Source: Aquibacillus saliphilus | GTDB lineage: Bacteria; Bacillota; Bacilli; Bacillales; Amphibacillaceae | Reading direction: 5' to 3' | Assembly: GCF_020404745.1 (NCBI RefSeq) | Contig: NZ_JAIZAP010000016.1 | Span: forward strand, 1 to 64,000 | DNA length: 64,000 bases | Shown here: positions 43,976 through 53,398 of the stretch, in pieces | Layout of the letters: each line of letters opens with the position of its first letter | Position numbering within the stretch: the first letter of the stretch is position 1 | The notes under the pieces: model-generated | Databases searched by the model: none | Told to the model about the DNA's origin: nothing | What the model saw: only the letters and a program-made list of their open reading frames with translations | Translations under genes and position numbers: made by a program

Positions 43976-44396
43976 CCTCGCACCTTCTTTTCAATTATTT
44001 ATGCACTCCTAAGCACATAGAATCTTTCAGGGACAACCTGTTAGTAATGTTCTCTTTCTCAAGTAATGGATCAACATTACAAGAAGATGACTGCCTGGGA
44101 TATGAGTCTGTCTAAAACCGCCACTATTGGTAACGCTTTCAAAAAAACCGTTCAATAAGATCTTGCTACTAACATTAGCTAGATAGATTTTAGATATCTA
44201 TAGGCAGCTAATTTATTCACCCCCTTCCAACTTCTTTTCCAGTAGTTGTAATTATGTTAGATAGTAATAACTCTAAATTACAACTGAATTTAGTTCACCG
44301 CACTAAATAATTCCTTTTTATAATTTGTAATATTCTGAATTTAAATGTCAAATTTAGCGGTTCTTACCCCAATAAATCGTTAACCTAAAACTACGA
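43976..44396. other. Promoter region of MFS gene
   Basis: About 420 bp without a gene. It includes the cre site at 44128-44142; otherwise nothing I can name. Confidence 0.5.
44128..44142 (-). promoter_or_regulatory. cre (CcpA) site upstream of MFS gene
   Basis: Minus-strand TTGAAAGCGTTACCA matches WTGNAANCGNWNNCW at all positions. Suggests that uptake of the pathway substrate is under carbon-catabolite control. Confidence 0.7.
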
Positions 44397-45887
44397 CTAA
44401 GTTACTTCTCGTTTAGCAAAACGCGCGGCATTTTCTCCAGCGATTTTCCCATAAACAGATCCTGCCATTAAGCCTGCGCCGCCAGGATAATTGAAATAAA
44501 ACAATCCACCAACTATTTCACCTGATGCATATAGTCCAGGAATGGTTTGCGCCAAGACATCCTGCACTTCAGATTTCGTGTTAATTTTTAATCCACCATA
44601 AGTAAAAGTAATTCCACATGTTACCCCATACGCCTCAAACGGCCCTTCATCTAAAGTATTTGCCCAATTTGATTTAGGTACGTCTAGATCGCGAGTACAG
44701 CGACCATCTTTTTCAGTTGGATTAAACGGAATATCCGTTTCAATCGATTCATTATAAGCTTTGATTGTTTTAAGAAATGCTTCCGGATTAACACCATCGA
44801 GTTTTTCTGCTAATTCTTCCAATGTGTTTGCTGTTACCTTGGTAACCTGTCTATTCTTATACTCCTCTCGAAGTAAATGCGTTATTTTCTGATCGTACAC
44901 CTGCCATGCGAACTGTCCAGTTTGTTCGAGAACTGCTCTGCCATATTTCGCATAAGTATAATTTCTGAAATCAGCACCTTCATCAACAAATCGCTTACCT
45001 TCTGCATTTACAATAATTCCAAATGGATAGCTTAGCTTTTGAAAACCCTCAGCAAATTCAGGTGCATTGACATCTCCCCCGACAGCATGTGCACCTGAGT
45101 AATTGCCATGCGGCATTGCACCGATGGTTAACGCCATTTGAATACCGTCTCCTGTGTTAAATCGACTTCCCCTCACTTTAGCGATATCCCATTTAGGCCC
45201 AAGATAGCGGGTACGCATTTCGGTGTTGGCATGGAATCCCCCAGAGGCTAAAATTACTGATTTAGCATGAATCTCTTTGGTTATACCTTTATGCTTAAAA
45301 ATAACTCCATGCACACCATCATCATCGCGAATAATCTCTGTTGCCATCGCATCGAATAATACACTTGTACCTAAACGCTCCGCTTCTTGATGCAAAACAT
45401 CAACTAAACCATGACCACCACCAACAGATTCAACAATCATTCCACCCCAAAATTTGAATTTACCATCCACTTTGAAAGCTTGTCGCCCATAGATAGGAAC
45501 AAATCTCACCCTATGAGAATGTAACCATTTCATCGTACTAAAACTCTCACTTGTCAGCTGTGATGCTAATTCAGCATCCGTCCTGTATTCTGTTAGCCGA
45601 CACATATCATCATAAAATTGTTCATCTGTGTAGGTGCCAAAATCTGACCCCTCCATTTCTTCAGGTGTCAGATCAGGCATAATTTCTTTCAAATCTTCTA
45701 CACCGTCAAAAGCAAAGCGAATTGATCCATGCGTATAAGTAGTATTACCACCCTTCTCTTTCTCGGGAGACTTTTCTAACACGATAACATTAGCTCCTTT
45801 TTCACTTGCTGAAATAGCGGCACACATCGCTGCATTGCCTGCCCCAACTATAACTACATCGGTCTGATAAACGATTCTATCACTCAT
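44397..45887 (-). CDS. FAD-binding dehydrogenase (TcuA-like) 3
   Basis: 496 aa. GAGNAAMCAAISASEKGANVIVLEK FAD-binding start, GGNTTYTHGSIRFAF, ASGGFHANTEMRTRYLGP, RFVDEGADFRNYTYA, and C-terminal SGEIVGGLFYFNYPGGAGLM. The closest named type is FAD-dependent tricarballylate dehydrogenase. Third member of this family in the region and related to flavoprotein 1. ATG at 45887 follows GGAGG. It is the last gene of the 51.0-44.4 kb unit, after the racemase-fold gene. Confidence 0.87.
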   Translation of the reverse strand: MSDRIVYQTDVVIVGAGNAAMCAAISASEKGANVIVLEKSPEKEKGGNTTYTHGSIRFAFDGVEDLKEIMPDLTPEEMEGSDFGTYTDEQFYDDMCRLTEYRTDAELASQLTSESFSTMKWLHSHRVRFVPIYGRQAFKVDGKFKFWGGMIVESVGGGHGLVDVLHQEAERLGTSVLFDAMATEIIRDDDGVHGVIFKHKGITKEIHAKSVILASGGFHANTEMRTRYLGPKWDIAKVRGSRFNTGDGIQMALTIGAMPHGNYSGAHAVGGDVNAPEFAEGFQKLSYPFGIIVNAEGKRFVDEGADFRNYTYAKYGRAVLEQTGQFAWQVYDQKITHLLREEYKNRQVTKVTANTLEELAEKLDGVNPEAFLKTIKAYNESIETDIPFNPTEKDGRCTRDLDVPKSNWANTLDEGPFEAYGVTCGITFTYGGLKINTKSEVQDVLAQTIPGLYASGEIVGGLFYFNYPGGAGLMAGSVYGKIAGENAARFAKREVT

Positions 45888-45947
45888 AAATGGACCTCCC
45901 CCCTTTTTTGTTTGCTATTTGATGATTAAGTAATCTACTGTAATCTG

Positions 45948-46808
45948 TTACAAGTCTAGCGTCAGCTGTTGCCCACTTTTAACAGATATCCCCAGGTCAC
46001 TTTTTACATCTGGTTCAGGCTCCTGACCATACAGTTGACGAAGTCTAGCAATAGCTTCTGCTGGCGGTTTTGCATGATAAAAACCGCGACGTGTCATATA
46101 AACACCAGAAAGATTGCGGAGATCTACAAATGATTCACACATTTTAATGCCAGCACCAAAAGAATCAACTACCGGAACATCACCAATCCTTGAGATCCCA
46201 TTCGTTGCCAAAAAGACATTCATGGGACCTTCTCCAGGTACAATCACATCAGCACCCTCTGCAATTGCAATGCTAGCTGCCTTTTTGAATGCAGCTATTA
46301 CAGGCTCTGGATTCCGAAAACCAGCCAACACATCATCAAAACCTGCTTCCGACTGAACAATCGGCCCTAATTGCTCACTTAATCCATAGCGGTGGGCGTT
46401 TTCCCTCAGTTCATCTGCTAGAGGTGCGAGAAAATTAACGACTCCAATCTTGTTTCCAAGCATAGAAGCGATATGGAAGGATGCTTGACCATATCCAATC
46501 ACAGGTATGTCTACTAATGTTCTTGCTTCTAGTAAACCTACATCTGGAATTGTTCCGATGAACATGGCATCATAGCCCGCTTTTTCAGCTATAAGTGCTG
46601 CACGAACAAATTGCTCTCTATGCAAGTTTTGTAAATAGGAATATGTAATAAAATGCCCTGGATAATCGGTTGGATAAGTATCTTTTGACATTCCATGTAA
46701 TACAACTTCGACACCTGGGCGAGCAATTTTTTGAATATGTTCGATCACGGCATCGCGATATGGAGGTACATTTTCTATACTCGTTAAGCTTTGATGCCAA
46801 ATTTTCAT
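45948..46808 (-). CDS. Asp/Glu/hydantoin-racemase-fold protein without catalytic cysteines
   Basis: 286 aa. The fold is shown by YDAMFIGTIPDVGLLEART, IPVIGYGQASFHIA, GNKIGVVNFLAPL and EGADVIVPGEGPM. In racemases of this superfamily the two catalytic Cys sit where this protein has T86 and E193, and its only Cys (KMCESF) is elsewhere. A normal racemase mechanism is therefore unlikely; it may be a decarboxylase, isomerase, lyase or binding protein using other residues. ATG at 46808 has 8-nt spacing from AGGAGG; the ATG at 46814 is too close. It lies between the aldolase and flavoprotein 3 genes. Confidence 0.75.
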   Translation of the reverse strand: MKIWHQSLTSIENVPPYRDAVIEHIQKIARPGVEVVLHGMSKDTYPTDYPGHFITYSYLQNLHREQFVRAALIAEKAGYDAMFIGTIPDVGLLEARTLVDIPVIGYGQASFHIASMLGNKIGVVNFLAPLADELRENAHRYGLSEQLGPIVQSEAGFDDVLAGFRNPEPVIAAFKKAASIAIAEGADVIVPGEGPMNVFLATNGISRIGDVPVVDSFGAGIKMCESFVDLRNLSGVYMTRRGFYHAKPPAEAIARLRQLYGQEPEPDVKSDLGISVKSGQQLTLDL

Positions 46809-46898
46809 CAACATCTCCTCCTAGTTATTGAAATACTGGCATAATAGCGGCTAACATAATTCAGAACTTACTAAAATTTCGTTAAGTTTACTGAAACA

Positions 46899-47924
46899 CT
46901 AAACAGTTGTCGTAGACTTTTTCGCTTCTTTTAACCTTGCAGCTACTTCATAAATCAAATCTTCCTGACCGCCAACGGTCTTCATTTTTCCAAGCTCTAC
47001 TAAAAGGTCTCTTTCATCCACTCCAAATTTTTCAGAAGCAACTTGTGAATGTAGTAGAAAGCTAGAATACACACCAGAATAACCTAGAATTAAGCTCGAT
47101 CCTGTTATTTCTTGTGGACGCTGCATAAACCCTGCAACAACTTTATTGGCGACATCCAATGTCTCATATAAGCTCATACCAGTTTGATAACCAAGCTTCT
47201 CAAGAACTGCCACCATCACTTCGGTTTGTGTATTTCCACTACCCGCTCCAAGACATCTAAGGCTGCCATCTATATACGTCGCACCTGCTTTAACAGCAGC
47301 GATCGTGTTTGGCATCGCCATCGAAAGATTGTTATGGCCGTGGAAACCAATCTCACAAGAAAGCGCTTGTTTCAATGCAGAAATTTTTTCTGTTACATCA
47401 TGAGGTAGAAGCGCTCCGGCTGAATCTGTCACGTACACGATTTCAGCTCCGTAACTTTCAAATAATTTTGCTTGTTCAACAATCTTTTCAGTCGATGCCA
47501 TATGGGCCATCATTAAAAATCCAACTGTTTTAAGTCCAAGCTCGCGTCCAAGTGAAATATGTTGAGCAGCAACATCCGCTTCGGTAACATGGGTGGCCAC
47601 TCTGACCATCTTGGCACCTGCTTTAACCGCATTTTCTAAGTCTATTTTCGTACCAATGCCAGGAATTAGCAAAACGGACACATCAGCAGTTTGACATTCA
47701 TCTACCGCTGCTTCAATTAGTTTCAATTCCTCGGTCTTGGACAATCCGTACTGAAGCGACGATCCACCTAAGCCATCTCCATGTGATACCTCAAAATAAT
47801 GAACACCAGCTCGATCTAGTCCTCTTGCCGTTTGTCTTACCTGTTCTACTGTAAAAGCATGTTTCATAGCATGACTGCCGTCTCGTAGTGTTACATCAAC
47901 AATTTCTAAATCGCGATCTGTCAT
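46899..47924 (-). CDS. 4-hydroxy-2-oxovalerate aldolase
   Basis: 341 aa, DmpG/BphI/MhpE/HsaF family. Catalytic RDG at 14-16 with H18 and Mn2+ ligands D15 and the GFHGHNN histidines; the C-terminal dimerisation part contains GSGNTQTEVMVAVLEKLGY. Cleaves 4-hydroxy-2-oxo acids to pyruvate and an aldehyde, which is channelled to the acylating aldehyde dehydrogenase encoded 12 bp upstream. ATG at 47924 follows GGAGGG. Lower meta-pathway step. Confidence 0.95.
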   Translation of the reverse strand: MTDRDLEIVDVTLRDGSHAMKHAFTVEQVRQTARGLDRAGVHYFEVSHGDGLGGSSLQYGLSKTEELKLIEAAVDECQTADVSVLLIPGIGTKIDLENAVKAGAKMVRVATHVTEADVAAQHISLGRELGLKTVGFLMMAHMASTEKIVEQAKLFESYGAEIVYVTDSAGALLPHDVTEKISALKQALSCEIGFHGHNNLSMAMPNTIAAVKAGATYIDGSLRCLGAGSGNTQTEVMVAVLEKLGYQTGMSLYETLDVANKVVAGFMQRPQEITGSSLILGYSGVYSSFLLHSQVASEKFGVDERDLLVELGKMKTVGGQEDLIYEVAARLKEAKKSTTTV

Positions 47925-47936
47925 AGTGACCCTCCT

Positions 47937-48818
47937 TTAATTAATCGCAGCAGCATTGATTGTTTTCGCAAGTTCATTGCCAACCTTCGCAGCTGCAGCA
48001 GTCATAATATCAAGATTTCCGGAATAGGACGGGAAGAAGTCTGCTGCACCTTCGACTTCGATGAATACTGTTATTTTTCTTCCGTCAAATTGTGGTTCAC
48101 TTTTTAAACGGTAACCTGGTACATACGTACGTACTTCTTTTTCCATTTCCCGAATTGACTCAACAATTTCTTCTTCTTTCCCGTCCTCTTCTACAAGTGC
48201 ATGTACCGTGTCACGCATCATAATTGGTGGTTCCGCAGGATTTAGAATTATAATAGCCTTTCCGCTTTTTGCACCACCAACTTGTTCAATCGCCTTTGAG
48301 GTTGTTTCTGTGAATTCATCAATATTCGCACGTGTTCCTGGTCCAGCACTTTTACTAGAAATCGTCGCTACAATCTCCGCGTAAGAAACAGAAGTAACAC
48401 GATTGATAGCATGGACAATCGGAATCGTCGCCTGCCCACCACAGGAAACCATATTCATATCTTGTTTGTTTAAATGTTCATGTAAATTTACAGGAGGCAC
48501 CACAAATGGGCCAATTGCTGCCGGGGTTAAATCAATTACCTTTTTGCCTAGCTCAGAAAGTTTCAGACTATGATATTGATGTGCTTTAGCAGTTGTTGCA
48601 TCAAATACGATATCAACAAGCTCCGGATGTTTCAGAAGTCCTTCGATACCAGAGTCGATCGTTTGATAACCGCGATTTCTCGCACGACGAAGCCCTTCAG
48701 ATTCTGGATCGATTCCCACCATAACACTCATTTCTAAATGCTCTGACCGCTCTACTTTGTACATTAAGTCTGTTCCAATATTACCTGAGCCAATAATACC
48801 GACCTTATACTTATTCAT
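47937..48818 (-). CDS. Acetaldehyde dehydrogenase (acylating)
   Basis: 293 aa, DmpF/BphJ/MhpF/HsaG family. NAD-binding GSGNIGTD at 10-17 and catalytic C126 in [11 protein letters not shown]. Converts acetaldehyde or propionaldehyde to acyl-CoA in complex with the aldolase. ATG at 48818 follows AGGGAGGG, and the upstream hydratase gene ends one base before; clearly co-translated. Confidence 0.96.
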   Translation of the reverse strand: MNKYKVGIIGSGNIGTDLMYKVERSEHLEMSVMVGIDPESEGLRRARNRGYQTIDSGIEGLLKHPELVDIVFDATTAKAHQYHSLKLSELGKKVIDLTPAAIGPFVVPPVNLHEHLNKQDMNMVSCGGQATIPIVHAINRVTSVSYAEIVATISSKSAGPGTRANIDEFTETTSKAIEQVGGAKSGKAIIILNPAEPPIMMRDTVHALVEEDGKEEEIVESIREMEKEVRTYVPGYRLKSEPQFDGRKITVFIEVEGAADFFPSYSGNLDIMTAAAAKVGNELAKTINAAAIN

Positions 48819-48819
48819 A

Positions 48820-49599
48820 CTAACCCTCCCTATTAAATGAAGCTGACACTGTGCCTATTGAAAAATCCGCTTTAAACGTATCCCCATTTTCAATTGGAAT
48901 TGCTTTTGACAATGCACCCGCTAAAATAACCTCACCAGCATGGAGCGTAATGTCATAGTCACCAACAGCATTGGCAAGCCAAGCAACCGCTTCTAGCGGA
49001 TTTCCCATTACTGCTTCACCTGTTGCCGAGTCCAAATATTCTTCATTTCGATACACGGTCATCTCTACCTTCGCAAGATCGACTTCACTTATATCGGTAA
49101 ACTCATCCCCAAGAATGACGCCTGCAGATGAACCATTATCTGCTACCGTATCTTCAAATTTAATTTTCCAATCTTTTATTCTACTATCGATTATTTCAAA
49201 TGCAGGCACAACATAATCTGTTGCTTCTTTGACGTCTTCAATTGTTACGCCTGGTCCTTTAATATCCTTTTTCAATACAAAGGCAATTTCAAATTCAATC
49301 CTTGGCTCAATAAACGAATCAGTCGAAATAGTGGTACCATTTTTGTAAATCATATTGTCAAAAAGATGACCATAATCTGGTTGATTTACATTTAACATCT
49401 CTTGCATTGCTTTACTTGTTAAACCTATTTTTTTCCCAATTATCTTTGCGCCGTGTTCCATTTTATGACGTACAATTTCTAGCTGAATCTGATAAGCCTC
49501 ATCAACAGTAATCGTACCTGCTGATGAGGTGAATGGTGCAATCGCAATGCCATTATTTTCTGCTTCAATAAGTTTTGATGCATTTTTTTGAATATCCAT
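48820..49599 (-). CDS. 2-hydroxypenta-2,4-dienoate hydratase
   Basis: 259 aa, MhpD/BphH/HsaE type within the FAH-like hydratase fold. [43 protein letters not shown] (metal-binding E-x-E) and [12 protein letters not shown] are characteristic. Adds water to the dienoate released by the C-C hydrolase, giving 4-hydroxy-2-oxo acid for the aldolase. ATG at 49599 follows GAGGAG at 9-nt spacing; two in-frame TTG codons precede it. Confidence 0.93.
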   Translation of the reverse strand: MDIQKNASKLIEAENNGIAIAPFTSSAGTITVDEAYQIQLEIVRHKMEHGAKIIGKKIGLTSKAMQEMLNVNQPDYGHLFDNMIYKNGTTISTDSFIEPRIEFEIAFVLKKDIKGPGVTIEDVKEATDYVVPAFEIIDSRIKDWKIKFEDTVADNGSSAGVILGDEFTDISEVDLAKVEMTVYRNEEYLDSATGEAVMGNPLEAVAWLANAVGDYDITLHAGEVILAGALSKAIPIENGDTFKADFSIGTVSASFNREG

Positions 49600-49634
49600 C
49601 AACAAATTCTCCTCGTCTTTGTCACATTCATTAA

Positions 49635-50114
49635 TTAAATTGTACTTGTTACTTGTTCTTCAATTTTGCGATAGCGCCCTTCAGAGAAAATTAAGGGATT
49701 ACCTTCTTGGACACGGAACTCCGTAACTCTTCCAATAAAAAGGGTGTGGTCACCTTCCACATGTTCTGCCGATACTTCACAAGCCACCTGTGCTATTGCA
49801 CCTGGGATAACCGGGAGACCATCAAGGTAATTAAACGTTAATCCCTCAGTTGATTTTGTTTTTGAGGCGAACGTATTTGAAATTTCTTTTTGATTTTCAG
49901 ATAAAATGCTGACTGTAAAATTTTTAGTTTGCTTTATTCGTGTTAGTGTATTTGCATCATTCATAACAGAAATAACAATTAACTTTGGTTCTAGCGACAC
50001 TGACATAAATGCATTAGCAGTCATCCCGTGAACATGCCCATTCATTTCCGTCGCAACTACCGTGACACCAGTTGAAAATTTCCCCATTGCATCTCTAAAT
50101 TCACGTGTATTCAT
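49635..50114 (-). CDS. Flavin reductase component (HsaB/HpaC-like)
   Basis: 159 aa of the flavin_reduct fold: FSTGVTVVATEMNGHVHGMTANAFMSVSLEPKLI and GDHTLFIGRVTE are diagnostic. Supplies reduced FMN/FAD to the group D monooxygenase(s) encoded at 41.1 and 54.5 kb; only one reductase exists for two oxygenase copies. ATG at 50114 has 8-nt spacing from AGGAGG; the ATG at 50123 is too close. Confidence 0.9.
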   Translation of the reverse strand: MNTREFRDAMGKFSTGVTVVATEMNGHVHGMTANAFMSVSLEPKLIVISVMNDANTLTRIKQTKNFTVSILSENQKEISNTFASKTKSTEGLTFNYLDGLPVIPGAIAQVACEVSAEHVEGDHTLFIGRVTEFRVQEGNPLIFSEGRYRKIEEQVTSTI

Positions 50115-50163
50115 AGTAAACATCCTCCTTATTTTTTTTACGAACTTTGCCCGTAAACGAACC

Positions 50164-51003
50164 TTAAATAAATTCAGAAAAATATTCCTTTACTAAATGA
50201 TTAAAACTTTCTTTTTGCTCAATTTGTGTCCAGTGTCCACACTTCCCGTAGACATGAAGTTGTGCGTTTGGCAAATGAGAAAGCAGATAATAACTTGATT
50301 CTACCGAGCATACACGATCATCACGACCATGAACGAGTAATACTTTATGGTTGATTCGATTAAGTGCTGTTACTGGTACTGGCACAGCTGCGGTTGAAAA
50401 AATAGATTCATTGGATCGCTTTATCTCAGGCTTCATTGCTGTTTCAAAACGTGTATCTGTAAGTGAATCAATTTCCGTTTTAAGTGCCTCTGGATCGTAA
50501 ACGAACCAACTCATAATTTGACGTAACTTCTTTGGGGTTGGATTATCATAAAAACCTTTTGCACGAGCAAGCTCTGGACTAAGCTTCGTATTTGGTGTAC
50601 CACCTGGCCCCATTAGAATGATTCGTTTAAAGCGCTCTGGGTGTTCAATTAATAATTCCTGAGCGACGGAACAACCTAGTGAATTACCTACAACATGTGC
50701 TTTTTGAATACCTAACTCATCCAGCAATGCAATTGCTTGTTCTACCCAGTAATTCATCCATCCCTGTCTATTTTTTGGAAGTGGATTTGGATGAGAGCTT
50801 TGTCCGAAGCCGATAAGATCTGGAGCAATACAGTCGAAATCCTCTCCACAAGCCGTTAATGCATACCGCCAGTTTGCCCACGCTGTTACGCCTGGTCCAG
50901 AACCATGCAGAAATAAAATCACTTCTTTGTTTCCTTCTCCAGTTCGATTAATAAAACTTTCAAAATCACCTGTCTTTACAATTTCTTGGTTAATATCAGT
51001 CAC
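50164..51003 (-). CDS. Meta-cleavage product C-C hydrolase (alpha/beta hydrolase) copy 1
   Basis: 279 aa. Oxyanion region HGSGPGVTAWANWR is the signature of 2-hydroxymuconate-semialdehyde/HOPDA hydrolases (XylF, DmpD, BphD, HsaD). Catalytic triad S108 (GNSLG), D229 (HGRDDRV) and H257 (CGHWTQ). Splits the ring-fission product into hydroxypentadienoate and an acid. GTG at 51003. First gene of the 51.0-44.4 kb unit, followed by reductase, hydratase, aldehyde dehydrogenase and aldolase. Confidence 0.93.
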   Translation of the reverse strand: MTDINQEIVKTGDFESFINRTGEGNKEVILFLHGSGPGVTAWANWRYALTACGEDFDCIAPDLIGFGQSSHPNPLPKNRQGWMNYWVEQAIALLDELGIQKAHVVGNSLGCSVAQELLIEHPERFKRIILMGPGGTPNTKLSPELARAKGFYDNPTPKKLRQIMSWFVYDPEALKTEIDSLTDTRFETAMKPEIKRSNESIFSTAAVPVPVTALNRINHKVLLVHGRDDRVCSVESSYYLLSHLPNAQLHVYGKCGHWTQIEQKESFNHLVKEYFSEFI

Positions 51004-51094
51004 AACCTTTAGCCTCCTTCAGGGTAGGTACATCATGATTTAGTGTAATTTTTAAATACTAGTTATAGCCATTGTTCTATTTAGTTTTTATTTT

Positions 51095-51109
51095 TAGAAA
51101 GCGCTATCA
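51095..51109. promoter_or_regulatory. cre-like site before hydrolase operon
   Basis: TAGAAAGCGCTATCA matches the cre consensus with one mismatch and is nearly palindromic; 92 bp upstream of the operon start. Confidence 0.5.
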
Positions 51110-51293
51110 TAATGAAGTTAAAAAATAGAGTTTCTCCTTTAATTCAAATGGTATTTCCTTAAAAGGGAAACCGACTAATGTTAACTCCATATATCTATTG
51201 TAAAAATAGTTAAGCTTTCTATCTAGATTAAAAATGGTTTAAGTTTCTAATGTTTTATGCTAATTTTTATTGGTTTTCAACATCCAACAAAAA

Positions 51294-51316
51294 AAGACCA
51301 ACAATCTGGTCCTTTT
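51294..51316 (-). terminator. Terminator after regulator gene
   Basis: On the minus strand GGACCA/TGGTC stem with a six-base loop followed by seven T residues. Confidence 0.75.
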
Positions 51317-51331
51317 AAAAGGTGATTTGCT

Positions 51332-53191
51332 TCATAGCTCGAGTTCTTCTAAAGCAATCAATGAATCTAGAATAAGTAAAAGCTGATAGCTTTGTGAAGG
51401 ATCTCGCAAATCTTTGTTAATTAATTTTTCAATTTTATTTTTTCTGTACGTTAATCCACTCATCGACAATGAAAGATCATCCATTGTCTGATGAAGATTG
51501 CCCCCATTTGATAGGAAGACATATAATGTTTTTATTAACTCTAAATTTTTAGGATCATTCGTTTGAACTAATGGTCCTAATTCTTTTTCAGCGATTTCGG
51601 TAATCACTGTTGTGTTTTTTGAATTAATTAACACACCAAGGATTCCCAACTCTTCATAATCGGTGATCTTTCTCTTATTTGACACACGTAATGCAATTAA
51701 TGCTTTTTCTAGATATTGTGAAGCTTCTGCAATATTAGTAGCCTGGTTACTGAGGCCAATTTTATATTCAATCGATTTATAGGTAGCTTCCAAATGGTGG
51801 TAAAGTTTTTGAATCATTTGAATCACTTTTTGCTTATCAACCGATTTCTCTGGGATCAGCATTGCTATATGGTTTTCATATCTACCAACCAACGCTTTGG
51901 AACCTTGAATATCCAAATGCTTTGATATTGTTTCAATTAAACCAACACTATGACTCTCTGTTTGGTTTTCTAACCCTTTTTCTTTATATTCAATCGCGGC
52001 AATATAATACGCATCATCAAAGTCTAGTCCCATATAGCGCCCTCGATTAACAATATCTTCTTTTGAGGTAATCTCATCAGTTAAAATTTGTTCTAAGAAA
52101 TTACCCTTCAATTTCTCCAATGCATCAAAACTAGTTTTTTCATTTAATAAAATTAATGAGGCCGCATTTGCAACTCTTTCAATAAACATAAAATCCTTAC
52201 TATGTTCATCCGCTGTATTTTCTATATATACGAAAGAACAATAACCAATAATCTTCTTTTGGACATATAAAGGAGTAATTAGCCTCGTCTGATTGGACGT
52301 TCTCATTATTTTAGTTTTTTTAAAGATTGGCAGGATGTTATCCACCCTATTTTTTTCAACTGAATTTTCCTTCAAGTCCTTATTTAGCAAGGCATATTCT
52401 GCTTCACTCAGACCAGAAAATGCTATATCTTCAAAACTCAGATCCTCGAATATGACAGGAATTTTTAATGATTCATATACAATAGTGGTAATGTCAGGCA
52501 AATTACTCCCATTTGAAATACTTTCTGTTAATGTCTTATGGAATTTGGAAACTTTTTCGATGTAATTGCGTTCTTCGAGTAATTGTTCATAGGTATATTC
52601 CAATTCTTCAACAATCTTTTTTTCATGGTAGTAACCTAATTCTTCTTGTATTTCATCTCCCCAGTCATCCTCATATTTCATTTCAAAGATACACTCTTTG
52701 TCACCTTTACCAATACAACTTGTTTCCTTAACAATTATATTTGCATTACAGACACTTGACATATATCCACTTGCATAGCCAGTCAATGTGTGACAGACTG
52801 GGGCATCTGATATACCATGATGCCTGATATGTTCTAATCCCTCAAACGAATCTATCCACTTTCCTTTCGCCGTTATCGATTTGATGTTTTTGGCATCTTT
52901 TTTTTCAATCTGACGCTCCGATTGAATATCTCGAATATGCCCTGTGCTCAGATGAAGCAGGGAAGCTTGTTTGATTAAATAATCGATTGATGTACTTATT
53001 TTCTTTGCTTCCTCTGCATCACTCGACCCTAAACGCCAACCATACCGAAACAGGAACCCTCTTATCCTCTTAACACCCATATTTTCAATTAACTCTTTTC
53101 GTAAAAGACCAAAAGCTTCTGTAGACGATAGAATCTTTTTACTATTCCCGCTGTTATAGGTCTTTTTAAGCGAATCAGTTAAGCTTCTCAA
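51332..53191 (-). CDS. XylR_N/V4R aromatic-sensor regulator with PucR-type C-terminus
   Basis: 619 aa. The N-terminal ~190 residues match the XylR/DmpR/MopR effector domain including V4R. The zinc ligands of MopR (C155, E178, C181, C189) have exact spacing equivalents here: C133, E156, C159 and C167, and W112 falls at the spacing of the effector-contacting W134. A coiled-coil linker (about 185-220), a GAF-like part (about 225-350), a CdaR/GGDEF-like part (about 365-510) and a PucR-type helix-turn-helix (about 555-612) follow. The AAA+ sigma-54 part of XylR is absent. TTG at 53191 follows GAGGGAG. Placed between the two catabolic gene sets, it most likely activates them when a phenolic or aromatic ligand binds. 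Confidence 0.88.
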   Translation of the reverse strand: MRSLTDSLKKTYNSGNSKKILSSTEAFGLLRKELIENMGVKRIRGFLFRYGWRLGSSDAEEAKKISTSIDYLIKQASLLHLSTGHIRDIQSERQIEKKDAKNIKSITAKGKWIDSFEGLEHIRHHGISDAPVCHTLTGYASGYMSSVCNANIIVKETSCIGKGDKECIFEMKYEDDWGDEIQEELGYYHEKKIVEELEYTYEQLLEERNYIEKVSKFHKTLTESISNGSNLPDITTIVYESLKIPVIFEDLSFEDIAFSGLSEAEYALLNKDLKENSVEKNRVDNILPIFKKTKIMRTSNQTRLITPLYVQKKIIGYCSFVYIENTADEHSKDFMFIERVANAASLILLNEKTSFDALEKLKGNFLEQILTDEITSKEDIVNRGRYMGLDFDDAYYIAAIEYKEKGLENQTESHSVGLIETISKHLDIQGSKALVGRYENHIAMLIPEKSVDKQKVIQMIQKLYHHLEATYKSIEYKIGLSNQATNIAEASQYLEKALIALRVSNKRKITDYEELGILGVLINSKNTTVITEIAEKELGPLVQTNDPKNLELIKTLYVFLSNGGNLHQTMDDLSLSMSGLTYRKNKIEKLINKDLRDPSQSYQLLLILDSLIALEELEL

Positions 53192-53279
53192 GTAGGATCA
53201 CTCCCTCAGAAAATAAATGAATAAACGACTTACTTAAAAATGTTGTTCAAAAGGTCACCACTTAATCTACGCTAGAACA

Positions 53280-53330
53280 ATAAGACGAACTTCTATGTGG
53301 TGATTTTTGCCACATAGAAGTTCGTCTTAT
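53280..53330. repeat. Repeat R2-related copy C with 21-bp perfect hairpin
   Basis: ATAAGACGAACTTCTATGTGG (21 bases, 53280-53300) has an exact inverted copy at 53310-53330 with a 9-nt loop. Part of the arm and the following GACCTCAGG resemble R2 copy B. It sits between the dioxygenase copy 2 and the regulator and can also act as a terminator for the former. Confidence 0.75.
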
Positions 53331-53398
53331 GACCTCAGGCTACATTCCTATTAGGCATGCCCTCATAACTCTTTGGTTAAACAAATAGTTTCGTTAAC

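Larger units (their letters stand above)
51004..51331. other. Control region between regulator and hydrolase operon
   Basis: About 330 bp without a gene. Holds a cre-like site (51095-51109), the regulator's terminator and presumably the operon promoter. Confidence 0.5.

Noticed and set aside
46899-49599. Steroid (Hsa) pathway named outright
   Set aside because: The hydratase/aldolase/dehydrogenase trio is shared by many meta-pathways; no cholesterol-ring or side-chain genes occur here.
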